Source: Desulfurobacteriaceae bacterium
GTDB taxonomy: Bacteria; Aquificota; Aquificia; Desulfurobacteriales; Desulfurobacteriaceae
NCBI GenBank assembly: GCA_027068415.1
Contig: JAMOTD010000018.1
Coordinates: 62,001 to 126,000 of the forward strand
DNA length: 64,000 nucleotides
Reading direction: 5' to 3'
Below the pieces are notes generated by a model, which was not told the origin of the DNA, made no database searches, and worked only from the letters and a program-made list of their open reading frames with translations. Positions 1 through 8,479 of the stretch are shown one piece after another (positions within the stretch are counted from its first letter, which is position 1; every line of letters begins with the position of its first letter). Both the position numbers and the translations under genes were made by a program.

Positions 1-2
1 TT

Positions 3-341
3 CCTCAAGACCTGATTCCCCTTGAGCTTGCTGATATTGACATTATGGTAGCCCCCTTTACCACAAGGCAGAAGACCATTCCCTTAAAGGTCTACGAGTA
101 CTTAGCAATGGGAATACCCACGATTGCTTCTGACATAAGGCCGGTAAGAATAGTGGCAAAGGATTACTTCTTCTACTATAAACCGGAAGATGAAAAGTCC
201 TTCATTGAAGCCTTCAGGAGGGTAACGGAAAACCCCGAAAGAACAAAGGAGCTGATGGTAAAATCAAAAGTGTACGGTAAACAGTTCCACTGGAGAGAGG
301 TGGTTAAGAGAATTCTCTCAGACCTTGTTAAGGTAGGTTAA
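3..341 (+). CDS. glycosyltransferase, C-terminal part (5' end outside window)
   Basis: The reading frame is already open at the left edge, so this is the last ~112 residues of a longer gene. The motif 'KVYEYLAMGIPTIASD' about 35 residues in is the C-terminal donor-binding signature of GT-B fold, family 4-like glycosyltransferases, in which the Glu contacts the nucleotide sugar. The enzyme probably adds a sugar to a lipid- or protein-linked envelope glycan at the cytoplasmic membrane. The stop overlaps the start of the polysaccharide deacetylase gene by one base (TAATG), so the two are probably translationally coupled. The substrate cannot be told from this fragment. Confidence 0.8.
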   Translation, partial: PQDLIPLELADIDIMVAPFTTRQKTIPLKVYEYLAMGIPTIASDIRPVRIVAKDYFFYYKPEDEKSFIEAFRRVTENPERTKELMVKSKVYGKQFHWREVVKRILSDLVKVG

Positions 342-1153
342 TGTTAGTTCTCCTCTACCACAGGGTACATCCAAAGTTTGGCGTCCGCCCCGAAGAGTTC
401 AAAAAGCAGATGGAGTTTTTAAAAAGGCACTTTAACGTCCTCTCCCTCAAAGAGGCCGCAAAGGGAAATTCATCCTTTCCCTTGGTTCTAATAACCTTTG
501 ACGACGGTTTTTATGATGTTTTCTACTACGCTTATCCTATTTTGAGGGAGCTTTCCCTTCCGGCGGTTATCTTCGTCTCCCCAGAGAGGCTTCTTGACTC
601 TCAGGAGGTAAGAGAAACTCCGGAACCCTCAAACGCTTCAACTTACGAGGCCTTTAAAAACTCCTTTTTGAAAGGGGATAACTCGGCTTTTCTAAGCTGG
701 GGTGAACTGAAAAGAATGGGAGACGTTTTCTCCGTTCAATCCCACGCTCTAACCCACAGAGCGGCAGTAGGAAAAGGAGGAAAGCCCTTCAAGGGAGAGG
801 GGAGGGATTGGAGGCTCTTCTCCCTGCCGGAAGAGGAGAGGGAAAGGGTAAAACCCGGAACTCCCCTAACAAGTATTTTGGTAAGGGAAAGGGAAGAGGC
901 AGAGAGGGAGCTCTTAACCTCAAAGGAGATTATTGAAGAGAGGCTGGGAGAGGAAGTTAACTCAATAGCCTTCCCTTGGGGAATTTACAACGGGGAACTC
1001 CTTGAAACGGCAAAAAAGCTCGGCTACCGCTACTGTTTCACAACCGAAAGGGGCTGGAACAGAAGACTCTCCTGCAGGGTAAAGAGGCTGGCAGTAGGGG
1101 AGAAAAAGAGCCTCAGGTGGTTTAAAATAAGAAGCCTCCTCTACGCCCCTTAG
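341..1153 (+). CDS. polysaccharide deacetylase family protein
   Basis: 270 residues. Opens with 'LLYHRVHP', typical of the NodB-homology (carbohydrate esterase 4) family. The catalytic/metal motif TFDDG is at residues 52-56 and a second metal motif, HALTH, at about 135-139. 'FPWG' near residue 210 matches the conserved motif 3 region. These enzymes remove N-acetyl groups from glycans with a divalent metal. No clear signal peptide, so it may act on a cytoplasmic or lipid-linked glycan intermediate. Sits between a glycosyltransferase and an MsbA-like exporter, which suggests a role in LPS or surface-glycan maturation. Residues ~85-115 and ~145-175 look like family insertions. The exact substrate is unknown. 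Confidence 0.85.
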   Translation: MLVLLYHRVHPKFGVRPEEFKKQMEFLKRHFNVLSLKEAAKGNSSFPLVLITFDDGFYDVFYYAYPILRELSLPAVIFVSPERLLDSQEVRETPEPSNASTYEAFKNSFLKGDNSAFLSWGELKRMGDVFSVQSHALTHRAAVGKGGKPFKGEGRDWRLFSLPEEERERVKPGTPLTSILVREREEAERELLTSKEIIEERLGEEVNSIAFPWGIYNGELLETAKKLGYRYCFTTERGWNRRLSCRVKRLAVGEKKSLRWFKIRSLLYAP

Positions 1154-1162
1154 GAGGTCTCT

Positions 1163-2890
1163 ATGAAAAGCTTCCCCTGGTGGCTCTTCAGATATTTAAA
1201 AGAGCTAAAGTTCTTAGTAGCCGTTTCCCTAATAACCCTGATTTTAAACGCCGCAATAACCTCCTACCTTGCCTACTTCGTTAAGGTAGTGGTCAACTCG
1301 GTCTTTGTAAACAAAGACCCCCAAATGATTAAGCTCATTCCCCTCATCTTAATTGGGCTGGTGGCCTTTAAGGGAATCGTTTTCTTTATAAACTACTACT
1401 CAATGGCCTACATAGGCCAAAGGGTAATTGCAACTTTAAGGCAGGAGCTCTACGAGAAGGTAATAAGGCTTCCCATTGAGCACTTTTTGAAGGAGCCCCC
1501 GGGAAGCTTTGTCTCAAGGGTCATAAACGATACTTCCCTACTTCAGGACTTTACCTCAAGGCAGATTGCAACTTTCATCAGGAATCTGTTGACGGCCGCA
1601 GGTTTAATTGGAGTAGTTTTCTATCAAGACTTTAAGCTCGCTTTAATAGGATTCATAGGCCTGCCACTCGTAGGGTACATAATCTCAAAAATCGGAAAGA
1701 GGATAAAGCGCTACACAGACAGGATGCAGAACAGACTTGCCCTGATAACAAACCACCTTTTTGAGGGGGTTAAAAACGTAAGAGAGATAAAGCTCTTTGG
1801 CCTTGAAAGGAGATTTTCGGAGCTCTTCAGAAAGGACAACGAAAAGTATCTGAAGGAGGTTATGAAGATAAAGCTCGTTGAGGGAATCTACCCGCCGGTT
1901 GTTGAAATAACGGGAGCCCTCTTAATAGGCTTCCTGATTTTCTACGGAGGAAGGGAGGTTCTTTTGGGGAACACCACTCCAGGAGCCTTTTTCTCATTCA
2001 TAATAGCCCTCATAATGGCCTACGAACCCATAAGAAAGTTAGGGCAGAACTACAACAAAATTCAGCAGTCAAGTGCAGTTGCCGAGAGAATAAAGAAAAT
2101 CCTCTCTATCCCTGACGAATACCAGCTTAAAGACGGTGAAGAGAAGCTTAAAGGAAAGGTAGAAAAGGTTGAGTTTAAAAACGTCTCCTTCTCGTACCCT
2201 AATTCCGAAAGAAAGGCCCTAAGAGGGGTAAACCTAAAGTTTTTAAAGGGAAAAAAGTATGCTTTAGTCGGAAAGAGCGGTAGCGGGAAGAGCACTCTCG
2301 TCAACCTAATTCCCAGGTTTTACGATCCGACCGAAGGGAGCATAGAGGTTAACGGGAAGAACTACAAAAACTATAAACTCCTTTACTTAAGGAAAAGGAT
2401 AGGAATGGTCTCACAGGAGATAATCCTCTTCAGGGGAACCATCAGGGAAAACATCGCAATAGGGAAACCCGACGCTACCTTTGAGGAGATAGTTGAAGCG
2501 GCGAAAATTGCAAACATTCACAACTTTATAGTATCCCTGCCTCAGGGCTACGATACGTTAATCGGAGAGGGGGGAATTCAGCTTTCTGGAGGCCAGAGGC
2601 AGAGAATCGCAATAGCAAGAGCAGTTCTGAAAGACCCCGACCTTCTGATTTTAGACGAAGCAACGAGCGCCCTTGACAGCGAAACCGAAAAGGCAATCCA
2701 GAAGGCAATAGACGAAAAGTTTAAAGACAGGATTTTAATTACAGTAGCCCACAGGCTCTCAACGGTTCTAAACAGTGACGAGATAATCTTTATGAAAGAC
2801 GGAAGGGTAGCGGGTAAAGGCAGCCACGAGGAGCTCTACAGGGAGCTCCCCGAGTACAGGAGGCTCGTTGACCTACAGTTCTCCCTGTAG
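1163..2890 (+). CDS. msbA: MsbA-like lipid A/glycolipid ABC exporter (membrane + ATPase fusion)
   Basis: 575 residues, normal for a half-size ABC exporter. The N-terminal ~320 residues carry about six hydrophobic segments (ABC transmembrane type-1 domain). The nucleotide-binding domain follows, with Walker A GKSGSGKST near 370, signature LSGGQRQR near 474 and Walker B LLILDEATSALD near 495. It works as a homodimer, flipping lipid A-core or another lipid-linked glycan across the inner membrane. Strong Shine-Dalgarno (AGGAGG) before the ATG. Last gene of the left plus-strand run. Its 3' end overlaps the convergent heptosyltransferase-like gene by 18 nt. MsbA is inferred from LPS neighbours; a peptide or drug exporter remains possible. 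Confidence 0.8.
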   Translation: MKSFPWWLFRYLKELKFLVAVSLITLILNAAITSYLAYFVKVVVNSVFVNKDPQMIKLIPLILIGLVAFKGIVFFINYYSMAYIGQRVIATLRQELYEKVIRLPIEHFLKEPPGSFVSRVINDTSLLQDFTSRQIATFIRNLLTAAGLIGVVFYQDFKLALIGFIGLPLVGYIISKIGKRIKRYTDRMQNRLALITNHLFEGVKNVREIKLFGLERRFSELFRKDNEKYLKEVMKIKLVEGIYPPVVEITGALLIGFLIFYGGREVLLGNTTPGAFFSFIIALIMAYEPIRKLGQNYNKIQQSSAVAERIKKILSIPDEYQLKDGEEKLKGKVEKVEFKNVSFSYPNSERKALRGVNLKFLKGKKYALVGKSGSGKSTLVNLIPRFYDPTEGSIEVNGKNYKNYKLLYLRKRIGMVSQEIILFRGTIRENIAIGKPDATFEEIVEAAKIANIHNFIVSLPQGYDTLIGEGGIQLSGGQRQRIAIARAVLKDPDLLILDEATSALDSETEKAIQKAIDEKFKDRILITVAHRLSTVLNSDEIIFMKDGRVAGKGSHEELYRELPEYRRLVDLQFSL

Positions 2891-3847
2891 CTGAGAAAAG
2901 GCCTCTTCCGGAGAAAGGGCCCTATAGCACTCAAGCCCCCTATCACACCCTTTCCAGTTTCCGCAGGGCTGACACTCAAGCCCCTTCTTTACCTTTACTA
3001 CCAGAGGGTGTTCGGGAAACCAGCCCTCGTTGGGTCCGAGGATGACGAAGGTCTTTCTACCAAGGGCAAAGGAGAGGTGAGAGGAGAAAGAGTCATTCCC
3101 GACGGAGAAGGCAGAGAGGGAGAGCAGAGCTCCGAACAACCTAACGGGCAGAGGAGAGGGAAGGAGCACTCCCTTACCGCAGGCCTCAAAGCTTAAACGG
3201 GCAAACTCCTCCTCTCCGGGAGCGTAAGCAAAGAGTGGAATTAAAGAGGTTAAAGAGGAAATTTTGGCGGCCAGTCTGCCGAACTTCTCCGGCTCCCAGC
3301 TCCTCTCCATCCTCCTTGATGTAGGAACGACTACAAAAAATTCACCCTCTCTCAGGTTAAACTCTCTTAGGAGCTCCCGTCCCCTTTCAACCTCCTCCGG
3401 AAGGAGAAAGAACTTAGGAAGGAGAAGGGGAGGATTTTTAATTCCGAGAGGTTTGAGGAGCTCCAGCCTCTCCCAAACGGTATACCCCCTGTTTTTCCAG
3501 TCAACGAGGCGGTTGTAGTAGAAGTTCTCACCCCTCTTTCTGAAAGCAATTCTCAGGGGAGCTCCCGAAAAGAGCGTAATCCTCTTTGAGCGTCCGGTTC
3601 TTTGAGCGTCTATAACAGCATAATACTCTTCCCTTCTAACAGTAAACAAAGTCTTCAATTCCGAAACAATTCCTTGATGAAGAGTCAATATTTTATCAAT
3701 ATAGGGATTCCCTTTAAGCAAATTACTTCCGATATGAGAAGTTAAAAAATGAACTTCTGCGTCAAACTCCGCCTTAATTGCTTGTGCAAGAGGAGAAGAA
3801 AGAAGAATATCTCCCAACTGTCTAAGCTGAATTATGAGAATTTTCAA
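2873..3847 (-). CDS. glycosyltransferase family 9 (ADP-heptose:LPS heptosyltransferase-like)
   Basis: 324 residues from the chosen TTG start. The frame can extend to ATG 3871, but a strong AGGAG lies 8 nt before TTG 3847, and the protein then begins 'MKILIIQLRQLGDILLSSP', the classic start of WaaC/WaaF/WaaQ heptosyltransferases. The C-terminal half has 'SVGNDSFSSHLSFALGRK' and 'LGPNEGWFPEHP', matching the GT9 donor-binding region. A Cys-rich stretch ('CQPCGNWKGCDRGLEC') near the end resembles the C-terminal Cys cluster of some GT9 members. Likely role: adding heptose to the LPS inner core. Overlaps the upstream kinase-like gene by 26 nt, so the two are probably one operon. Confidence 0.82.
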   Translation of the reverse strand: MKILIIQLRQLGDILLSSPLAQAIKAEFDAEVHFLTSHIGSNLLKGNPYIDKILTLHQGIVSELKTLFTVRREEYYAVIDAQRTGRSKRITLFSGAPLRIAFRKRGENFYYNRLVDWKNRGYTVWERLELLKPLGIKNPPLLLPKFFLLPEEVERGRELLREFNLREGEFFVVVPTSRRMERSWEPEKFGRLAAKISSLTSLIPLFAYAPGEEEFARLSFEACGKGVLLPSPLPVRLFGALLSLSAFSVGNDSFSSHLSFALGRKTFVILGPNEGWFPEHPLVVKVKKGLECQPCGNWKGCDRGLECYRALSPEEAFSQLQGEL

Positions 3848-4502
3848 TCTCTCTTCTCCTAAGCAAAGCATACAGCTTTGAAGTTAAATAACTACGACCA
3901 AAAGGAAAGTTAAACTCCCGCAGATAAATTTCAAGAACCTTTTCCGGGTCAACTACTACTCCTCGCTTGAGAGCATCGTTAATAAAGTTAACAAAATTTC
4001 TAAATCTGGAAAAAGGAAAAAGAGGAAAAACTTTTGTTATCGCTTCTAAATCTATTAAGTAAAGCTGTCCATCGTAAATAGCAAAATTGGTAAGAGAAGC
4101 ATCCCTATGGATAAACCCCATACGATGAAGACGAGCCAAAATAGTTAAAGACTTTTCAAAATAAAAATCAAAATCTTTAGTCTTGATAATCTTGTCAAGG
4201 GGAATTATTCCCTCAAGATAAACAGATTTAGTACATCCTATGTTAACCGGTAGGAACCCCCAAAGTTTTCTAAAACGAAAACTAACAACCTTAGGAACCA
4301 GAAATCCCTTACTTTCCAAAATACGCGAAAATTCAAACTCACGTTGTGGACGAGTAAGAAAGAAAAGACCGGGAAAAATTTTCCTAAATCTAAGAGGATG
4401 GTGAAAAACTTTTAGAAAGTAGACCCTTTCTTCATTAAGAACAACCTTAAACCCTGAAGTTTTCTTTCCAACATACAGTTTCTCCACAAGAACACTCAAC
4501 AT
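3822..4502 (-). CDS. LPS core kinase-like protein (WaaP/Kdo kinase fold)
   Basis: About 226 residues. Shows a small-kinase core: an N-terminal lobe, a catalytic loop 'GFIHRDASLTNFAI' (HRD-type Asp and the downstream Asn) and 'LYLIDLEAI', where a D-x-E replaces DFG as in WaaP/KdkA-like LPS kinases. It probably phosphorylates heptose or Kdo in the LPS inner core, which fits its place directly before a heptosyltransferase-like gene. GTG 4511, ATG 4502 and TTG 4499 are possible starts; ATG 4502 was chosen because a GGGGG stretch lies just upstream. Much more A/T-rich in codon use than its neighbours, which hints at a different history. Confidence 0.7.
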   Translation of the reverse strand: MLSVLVEKLYVGKKTSGFKVVLNEERVYFLKVFHHPLRFRKIFPGLFFLTRPQREFEFSRILESKGFLVPKVVSFRFRKLWGFLPVNIGCTKSVYLEGIIPLDKIIKTKDFDFYFEKSLTILARLHRMGFIHRDASLTNFAIYDGQLYLIDLEAITKVFPLFPFSRFRNFVNFINDALKRGVVVDPEKVLEIYLREFNFPFGRSYLTSKLYALLRRREIENSHNSA

Positions 4503-4593
4503 TACCCCCACTAATTAGCATTGTTAACAATAGTATCACACATTATCCGTTAGACTAAAGGTAAAATGAAGTAAAATAATAGTCATTAGATTA

Positions 4594-4607
4594 GAATTTT
4601 AAAATTC
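4594..4607. promoter_or_regulatory. 14-bp perfect palindrome in divergent intergenic region
   Basis: GAATTTTAAAATTC is a perfect inverted repeat 12 nt before the ATG of the ArnT-like gene, in the 117-bp AT-rich gap between two divergent envelope genes. It could be an operator, but AT-rich palindromes of this size also arise by chance. No matching second copy was seen. Confidence 0.3.
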
Positions 4608-4619
4608 GGAACTTTTCAA

Positions 4620-6002
4620 ATGTTTAGGGCTCTAAGATGGAAATGGATTATTGCAACACTACTTATCTCCTCTATAGTTTTCTTGTCAAGGCTCTACGAG
4701 CCCTCTCTCAGCGGAGACGCGGCAAAGTACGCCCTCATCGCAAAGACCATGCTGAAAGAGGGAAACTACCTTTTTCCCCACTTGGGGGAGGAGCCCTACT
4801 ACAAAAAGCCTCCTTTTTTCTTCTGGCTTATAGCACTCTCTTTCAAAATTTTCGGATTTAACGAATTTGCCGCAAGGCTCCCCTCTGCCTTATTCGGAAT
4901 CCTCAGCTCACTGGTTCTCTTTTTACTGATTTTTAAGATAACGAAGAACAAAACGGTCTCTTTCCTGACAGCCGCAATTTTTACCCTGAACTTTGAAATA
5001 ATCAGAGTAACAACCGTGGTAAGGTTTGAGAGCTCTCTTCTCTTCATCAACCTCTCCAGCATCCTCCTGTTAACAGAGGTGAACTTTAAAAGAAGCCTCG
5101 CGGCAGGAGTTCTGTCGGGACTGGGAGCTCTAATCAAAGGGCCTTTCGGCCTTTTGGGAATAAGCGCAGCCGCAGTCTACTACGCCCTTACAGAGAAGGA
5201 GAAGCTAAAAGGCGTAGCTCTCTCGTTGGGGTTAGCTCTCTTGATACCGGCAATCTACTTCCTCTATGCCTACAGCCATCAACCCCAGTTCATAAAGGAG
5301 TTCTTTGAAAACCAGATTTTCGGCAGGATAACGGGAGAGCTTAAAGAAGGAACTCCCCGAAGTTTCTTCTTCTACGAGAGGTTAATCCTTAAACACTTTT
5401 GGCCGTGGAACTTCCTACTCCTTCCTGCCCTCTATTACTTAATAAAAGGGAAGATAGAAATTCCTCAGAAAAGACCCTTTTTCCTCTTCCTGAGCTTCTT
5501 CCTGATAACCTTTATTCCCCTACACCTAATCTCCCTTAAGTTCACCAGATACTCTTATTACCTCTATCCCTTTCTCTCTTTCCTGGCGGCAAGCGGAGCC
5601 CGCAGAGTGGGGATTGAGGAGAAAGTGCTTAAGGGGGTTATAGCCCTCACGGTAATCTACGGACTGACCGCAGCCGCCTGTCCCTGTAAGTTCCACAAGG
5701 ACAAAATGAAAGAGCTGAGGCCCCTTACAAAAGTAGCCGCGGAAAGCTTCACCCCCTTGGGGATAGACCCCGGGCTCCCGAAACTCACAAAGTACGCCCT
5801 TCTTTTCTACTTTGATGGCTGGAGCAAAAATCCTAAATTCTTGATTTCAGATAACTGCAGAGGAAAAGCGGTAGCAAAACTCGGTAAATACTGCGTTAAG
5901 GAGAGGCATGAGGATACTTCAGGCGACAACGGCAAGGGGCTGGAGCGGAGGGACAGAGCAGTGCCTCCTGCTGGCCAAATACATGAACCAAATGGGGGTT
6001 GA
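4620..6002 (+). CDS. ArnT/PMT-like membrane glycosyltransferase (GT39/GT83 type)
   Basis: 460 residues with roughly ten hydrophobic segments. The first periplasmic loop has the pattern 'LSGDAAKYALIAKTM', whose Asp is the likely catalytic acid of GT-C transferases, then 'PYYKKPPFFFWL', strongly characteristic of the ArnT/PMT superfamily. These enzymes move a sugar from a polyprenyl-phosphate carrier onto lipid A, a glycan or a protein on the outer face of the inner membrane. The last ~32 residues look like out-of-frame reading of the following gene: the two overlap by 95 nt. The true C terminus may therefore have been extended by loss of a stop codon. First gene of an envelope-glycan run. Confidence 0.8.
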   Translation: MFRALRWKWIIATLLISSIVFLSRLYEPSLSGDAAKYALIAKTMLKEGNYLFPHLGEEPYYKKPPFFFWLIALSFKIFGFNEFAARLPSALFGILSSLVLFLLIFKITKNKTVSFLTAAIFTLNFEIIRVTTVVRFESSLLFINLSSILLLTEVNFKRSLAAGVLSGLGALIKGPFGLLGISAAAVYYALTEKEKLKGVALSLGLALLIPAIYFLYAYSHQPQFIKEFFENQIFGRITGELKEGTPRSFFFYERLILKHFWPWNFLLLPALYYLIKGKIEIPQKRPFFLFLSFFLITFIPLHLISLKFTRYSYYLYPFLSFLAASGARRVGIEEKVLKGVIALTVIYGLTAAACPCKFHKDKMKELRPLTKVAAESFTPLGIDPGLPKLTKYALLFYFDGWSKNPKFLISDNCRGKAVAKLGKYCVKERHEDTSGDNGKGLERRDRAVPPAGQIHEPNGG

Positions 6003-7011
6003 AGCCCACGTCTTAACAATAAAGGGAACCGAGCTTGAGAAGAGGGTTTCGGAGCTGGGAATCAAAGTCGTCAACTTTCCTAACAGGAAAAGGTTCAGCC
6101 TGAGGGAGGCCCGGAAGCTCGGAGAGATTCTCTCAAACTACGACGTGGTAAACACACACATCTCAAAAGCCCACTGGTGGGTCTGGTCGGCCTCATTTTT
6201 TTCACGGAAAAGACCGAAAGTTGTTTATACCCGAAGAGTTCCCTTTAAAATCTCCCTCATCTCCCGGTTAACAAAGTACAACTTCGGAACCGACGGGCTG
6301 ATAGCGGTTTCCCCCCAAATCTACAGCTATCTAAAGGAGACGCCCCTTTTAGGGAAGAAAGTGAGGTACATCCCTTCAGGAGTTGAACTTGAAAGGTTTA
6401 ACCCCAAAAAAGTCAGCTCCGAAATCAGGAAAGAGCTGAAGATTGAGGAGGGAGCTCTAATACTCCTAAACGTTGCTAACTATTCGGAGGTAAAGGGGCA
6501 CCACATACTCCTGCCGGCCTTTAAGGAGCTCCTAAGGAGAAACCCCGGGCTCAACGCCTACCTCCTCCTTGTAGGGAGAGATACAACATCATCTAAAGCG
6601 CAGAAGGAGATAGAGAGGTTGGCGTTAAGGGGTAGAGTAATACCCTTAGGGTTCAGAAAGGACGTCCCACAACTCCTTAAAGGGGCCGACCTCTTTGTGT
6701 TCCCCTCCCTCAACGAAGGGATAGCCGGCTCACTTCTGCAGGCGATGGCTATGGAGAAAATTGTCGTTGCTTCTCTCGTAGGCGGTATAAGAAGCTACCT
6801 AAAAGACGGCGTAAACGGTATAGGAATAGAGCCGGCAAACGTTGAGAGTTTAGTTGAGGGAATTGAGAGGGGAATTAAGGAGCTTAAGAACGAGAAGATG
6901 AAGAGGGAGGCAAGGAAGACGGCACAGGAGTTTGATATAAAGAGAGTTGCAGAAAAAACCCTTCAGTTTTACGAGGAGCTCTTAAATGGAGGCAAAGTTT
7001 CCCGAATTTGA
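5908..7011 (+). CDS. glycosyltransferase family 4
   Basis: 367 residues. Starts 'MRILQATTARGWSGGTEQ', the usual GT4 opening with a glycine-rich acceptor-side loop. 'YIPSGVELERFNP' near residue 165 and 'LFVFPSLNEGIAGSLLQAMAM' near 265 are the donor-binding E-x7-E region of GT4 (here with an Ala-rich variant). Cytoplasmic or membrane-peripheral enzyme that extends LPS or another envelope glycan. AAGGAGAGG sits just upstream of the ATG. Overlaps the ArnT-like gene by 95 nt and the next dehydrogenase gene by 26 nt. Confidence 0.85.
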   Translation: MRILQATTARGWSGGTEQCLLLAKYMNQMGVEAHVLTIKGTELEKRVSELGIKVVNFPNRKRFSLREARKLGEILSNYDVVNTHISKAHWWVWSASFFSRKRPKVVYTRRVPFKISLISRLTKYNFGTDGLIAVSPQIYSYLKETPLLGKKVRYIPSGVELERFNPKKVSSEIRKELKIEEGALILLNVANYSEVKGHHILLPAFKELLRRNPGLNAYLLLVGRDTTSSKAQKEIERLALRGRVIPLGFRKDVPQLLKGADLFVFPSLNEGIAGSLLQAMAMEKIVVASLVGGIRSYLKDGVNGIGIEPANVESLVEGIERGIKELKNEKMKREARKTAQEFDIKRVAEKTLQFYEELLNGGKVSRI

Positions 7012-8302
7012 AGAGTTCAAGGAAAAGAGAGAGAAGATTGCCGTAGTAGGGCTGGGATATGTAGGGCTTCCCTTAGCAGTACTACTGGGCAGAAAGTTCA
7101 GCGTAATAGGTTTTGACATTGACCCTGCGAGGGTCAGTGAGCTAAAGAGGGGATACGACAGAACGGAAGAGGTTGAGAGGGAGAGGATAGAGGAGGCAGA
7201 GATTGAGTTTACGACACAGCCGGAGAAGTTAAGGGAAGCGAAACTGATAATAGTCACCGTTCCGACTCCCATAGACGAACACAAGATACCCGACCTGCGC
7301 CCCTTAAAGGCGGCAACGAGAACCGTAGGAAGGAACTTAAGCGCCGGCTCAACGGTCGTTTATGAGTCAACGGTCTACCCGGGAGTAACCGAGGAGATTT
7401 GCGTACCGATTCTTGAGGAAGAGAGCGGCCTAAGGTACATGAAGGAGTTCAAAGTGGGCTACTCCCCCGAAAGGGTCAACCCGGGGGATAAAAACCACAC
7501 GATAGAGAAGATAGTTAAGGTGGTGGCAGGGTGCGACGAGGAGACCTTAGAGCTCCTTTCCCGAATCTACGGCTCGGTAATAGAGGCCGGAGTCCACAGA
7601 GCTCCCGACATAAAGACGGCCGAGGCCGCAAAGGTTATAGAGAACACTCAGAGGGACTTAAACATCGCCCTCATAAATGAGCTTGCCCTGATTTTCCACA
7701 GGCTGGGAATAGATACGAGGGACGTTTTGGAGGCGGCCGGAACAAAGTGGAACTTCCTTAAGTTTGAGCCGGGGCTCGTGGGAGGCCACTGTATAGGGGT
7801 TGACCCCTACTACCTTACCTTCAAAGCTCAGGAAATCGGCTACCACCCGGAAGTAATTTTGGCCGGAAGGAGAATAAACGACTACATGGGCAAGTTCGTG
7901 GCCGAAAGCACAGTTAAGCTGATGATTAAGGAGGGTAAGCAAATCCTAAACTCAAAAGTTCTCATTATGGGAATCACCTTTAAGGAGAACATTAAGGACA
8001 TAAGGAACAGCAGGGTGATAGACATCTACAGGGAGCTCCAATCTTTCGGAGTAAAACCCTACATCTACGACCCACACGCAGAGCCGGAGGATGTTAAGAA
8101 GGAGTACGGAGTGGAGCTCCTTAAGAGCCCGAAGGAAAAAGCCCCCTACGATGCGGTAATCGTTGCGGTAAAACACCGGGAATTCCTCAACTTAGAACCG
8201 GACTTCTTTAAAGGAATTTCAATTTCTAAACCGATAATAGTTGACGTAAAGGGAATTTACGATAGAGAAAAGTTTAAAGAGTGCCTCTTGTGGCGGCTTT
8301 AA
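6986..8302 (+). CDS. nucleotide-sugar dehydrogenase (UDP-HexNAc dehydrogenase, TviB/WbpA type)
   Basis: 438 residues. Rossmann motif 'VVGLGYVGLPLAVLLG' at about 20-35, 'YESTVYPGVTEE' near 130, 'YSPERVNPGDKNHT' near 160, and 'VGGHCIGVDPYYL' near 265, whose Cys is the catalytic thiol. 'ENTQRDLNIALINE' is typical of the UDP-N-acetyl-hexosamine branch rather than UDP-glucose dehydrogenase. It oxidises C6 of a UDP-amino sugar to the uronate using NAD+. A separate UDP-glucose-type enzyme lies at 60466-61800. Ends the envelope-glycan run. The exact sugar cannot be assigned. Confidence 0.85.
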   Translation: MEAKFPEFEEFKEKREKIAVVGLGYVGLPLAVLLGRKFSVIGFDIDPARVSELKRGYDRTEEVERERIEEAEIEFTTQPEKLREAKLIIVTVPTPIDEHKIPDLRPLKAATRTVGRNLSAGSTVVYESTVYPGVTEEICVPILEEESGLRYMKEFKVGYSPERVNPGDKNHTIEKIVKVVAGCDEETLELLSRIYGSVIEAGVHRAPDIKTAEAAKVIENTQRDLNIALINELALIFHRLGIDTRDVLEAAGTKWNFLKFEPGLVGGHCIGVDPYYLTFKAQEIGYHPEVILAGRRINDYMGKFVAESTVKLMIKEGKQILNSKVLIMGITFKENIKDIRNSRVIDIYRELQSFGVKPYIYDPHAEPEDVKKEYGVELLKSPKEKAPYDAVIVAVKHREFLNLEPDFFKGISISKPIIVDVKGIYDREKFKECLLWRL

Positions 8303-8475
8303 TTAAAGATTTTCTTTCGGAGCTGTTAAGTAGAAAAAACGCAGGAGAAGGCATAGTTCTGAAGGAGCGGTTTAAGGAAGATTATCGCTACCAGTACGGC
8401 AAATCTAACAGCTCAGAACAGCCAGAAGAACTTCACTTTCTTGAAGGAGGGAAACGCGATGATTTCACAGATTGA
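8281..8475 (+). CDS. possible small protein downstream of dehydrogenase (uncertain)
   Basis: 64-residue frame opening at GTG 8281 and overlapping the dehydrogenase end by 22 nt. Charged and unrecognised. No good ribosome-binding site at its start. Near its end lies a strong AAGGAGGGAAA sequence followed by ATG 8460, which opens only a 14-residue frame. Either ORF could be real, a decayed remnant, or noise in a short intergenic stretch. Listed because it is the only candidate in this gap. Confidence 0.25.
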   Translation: MPLVAALIKDFLSELLSRKNAGEGIVLKERFKEDYRYQYGKSNSSEQPEELHFLEGGKRDDFTD

Positions 8476-8479
8476 GATG

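Noticed and set aside
3008-3196. 62-residue plus-strand frame inside the heptosyltransferase-like gene
   Set aside because: Low-complexity Gly/Glu content typical of antisense reading of Leu/Ser/Pro codons.
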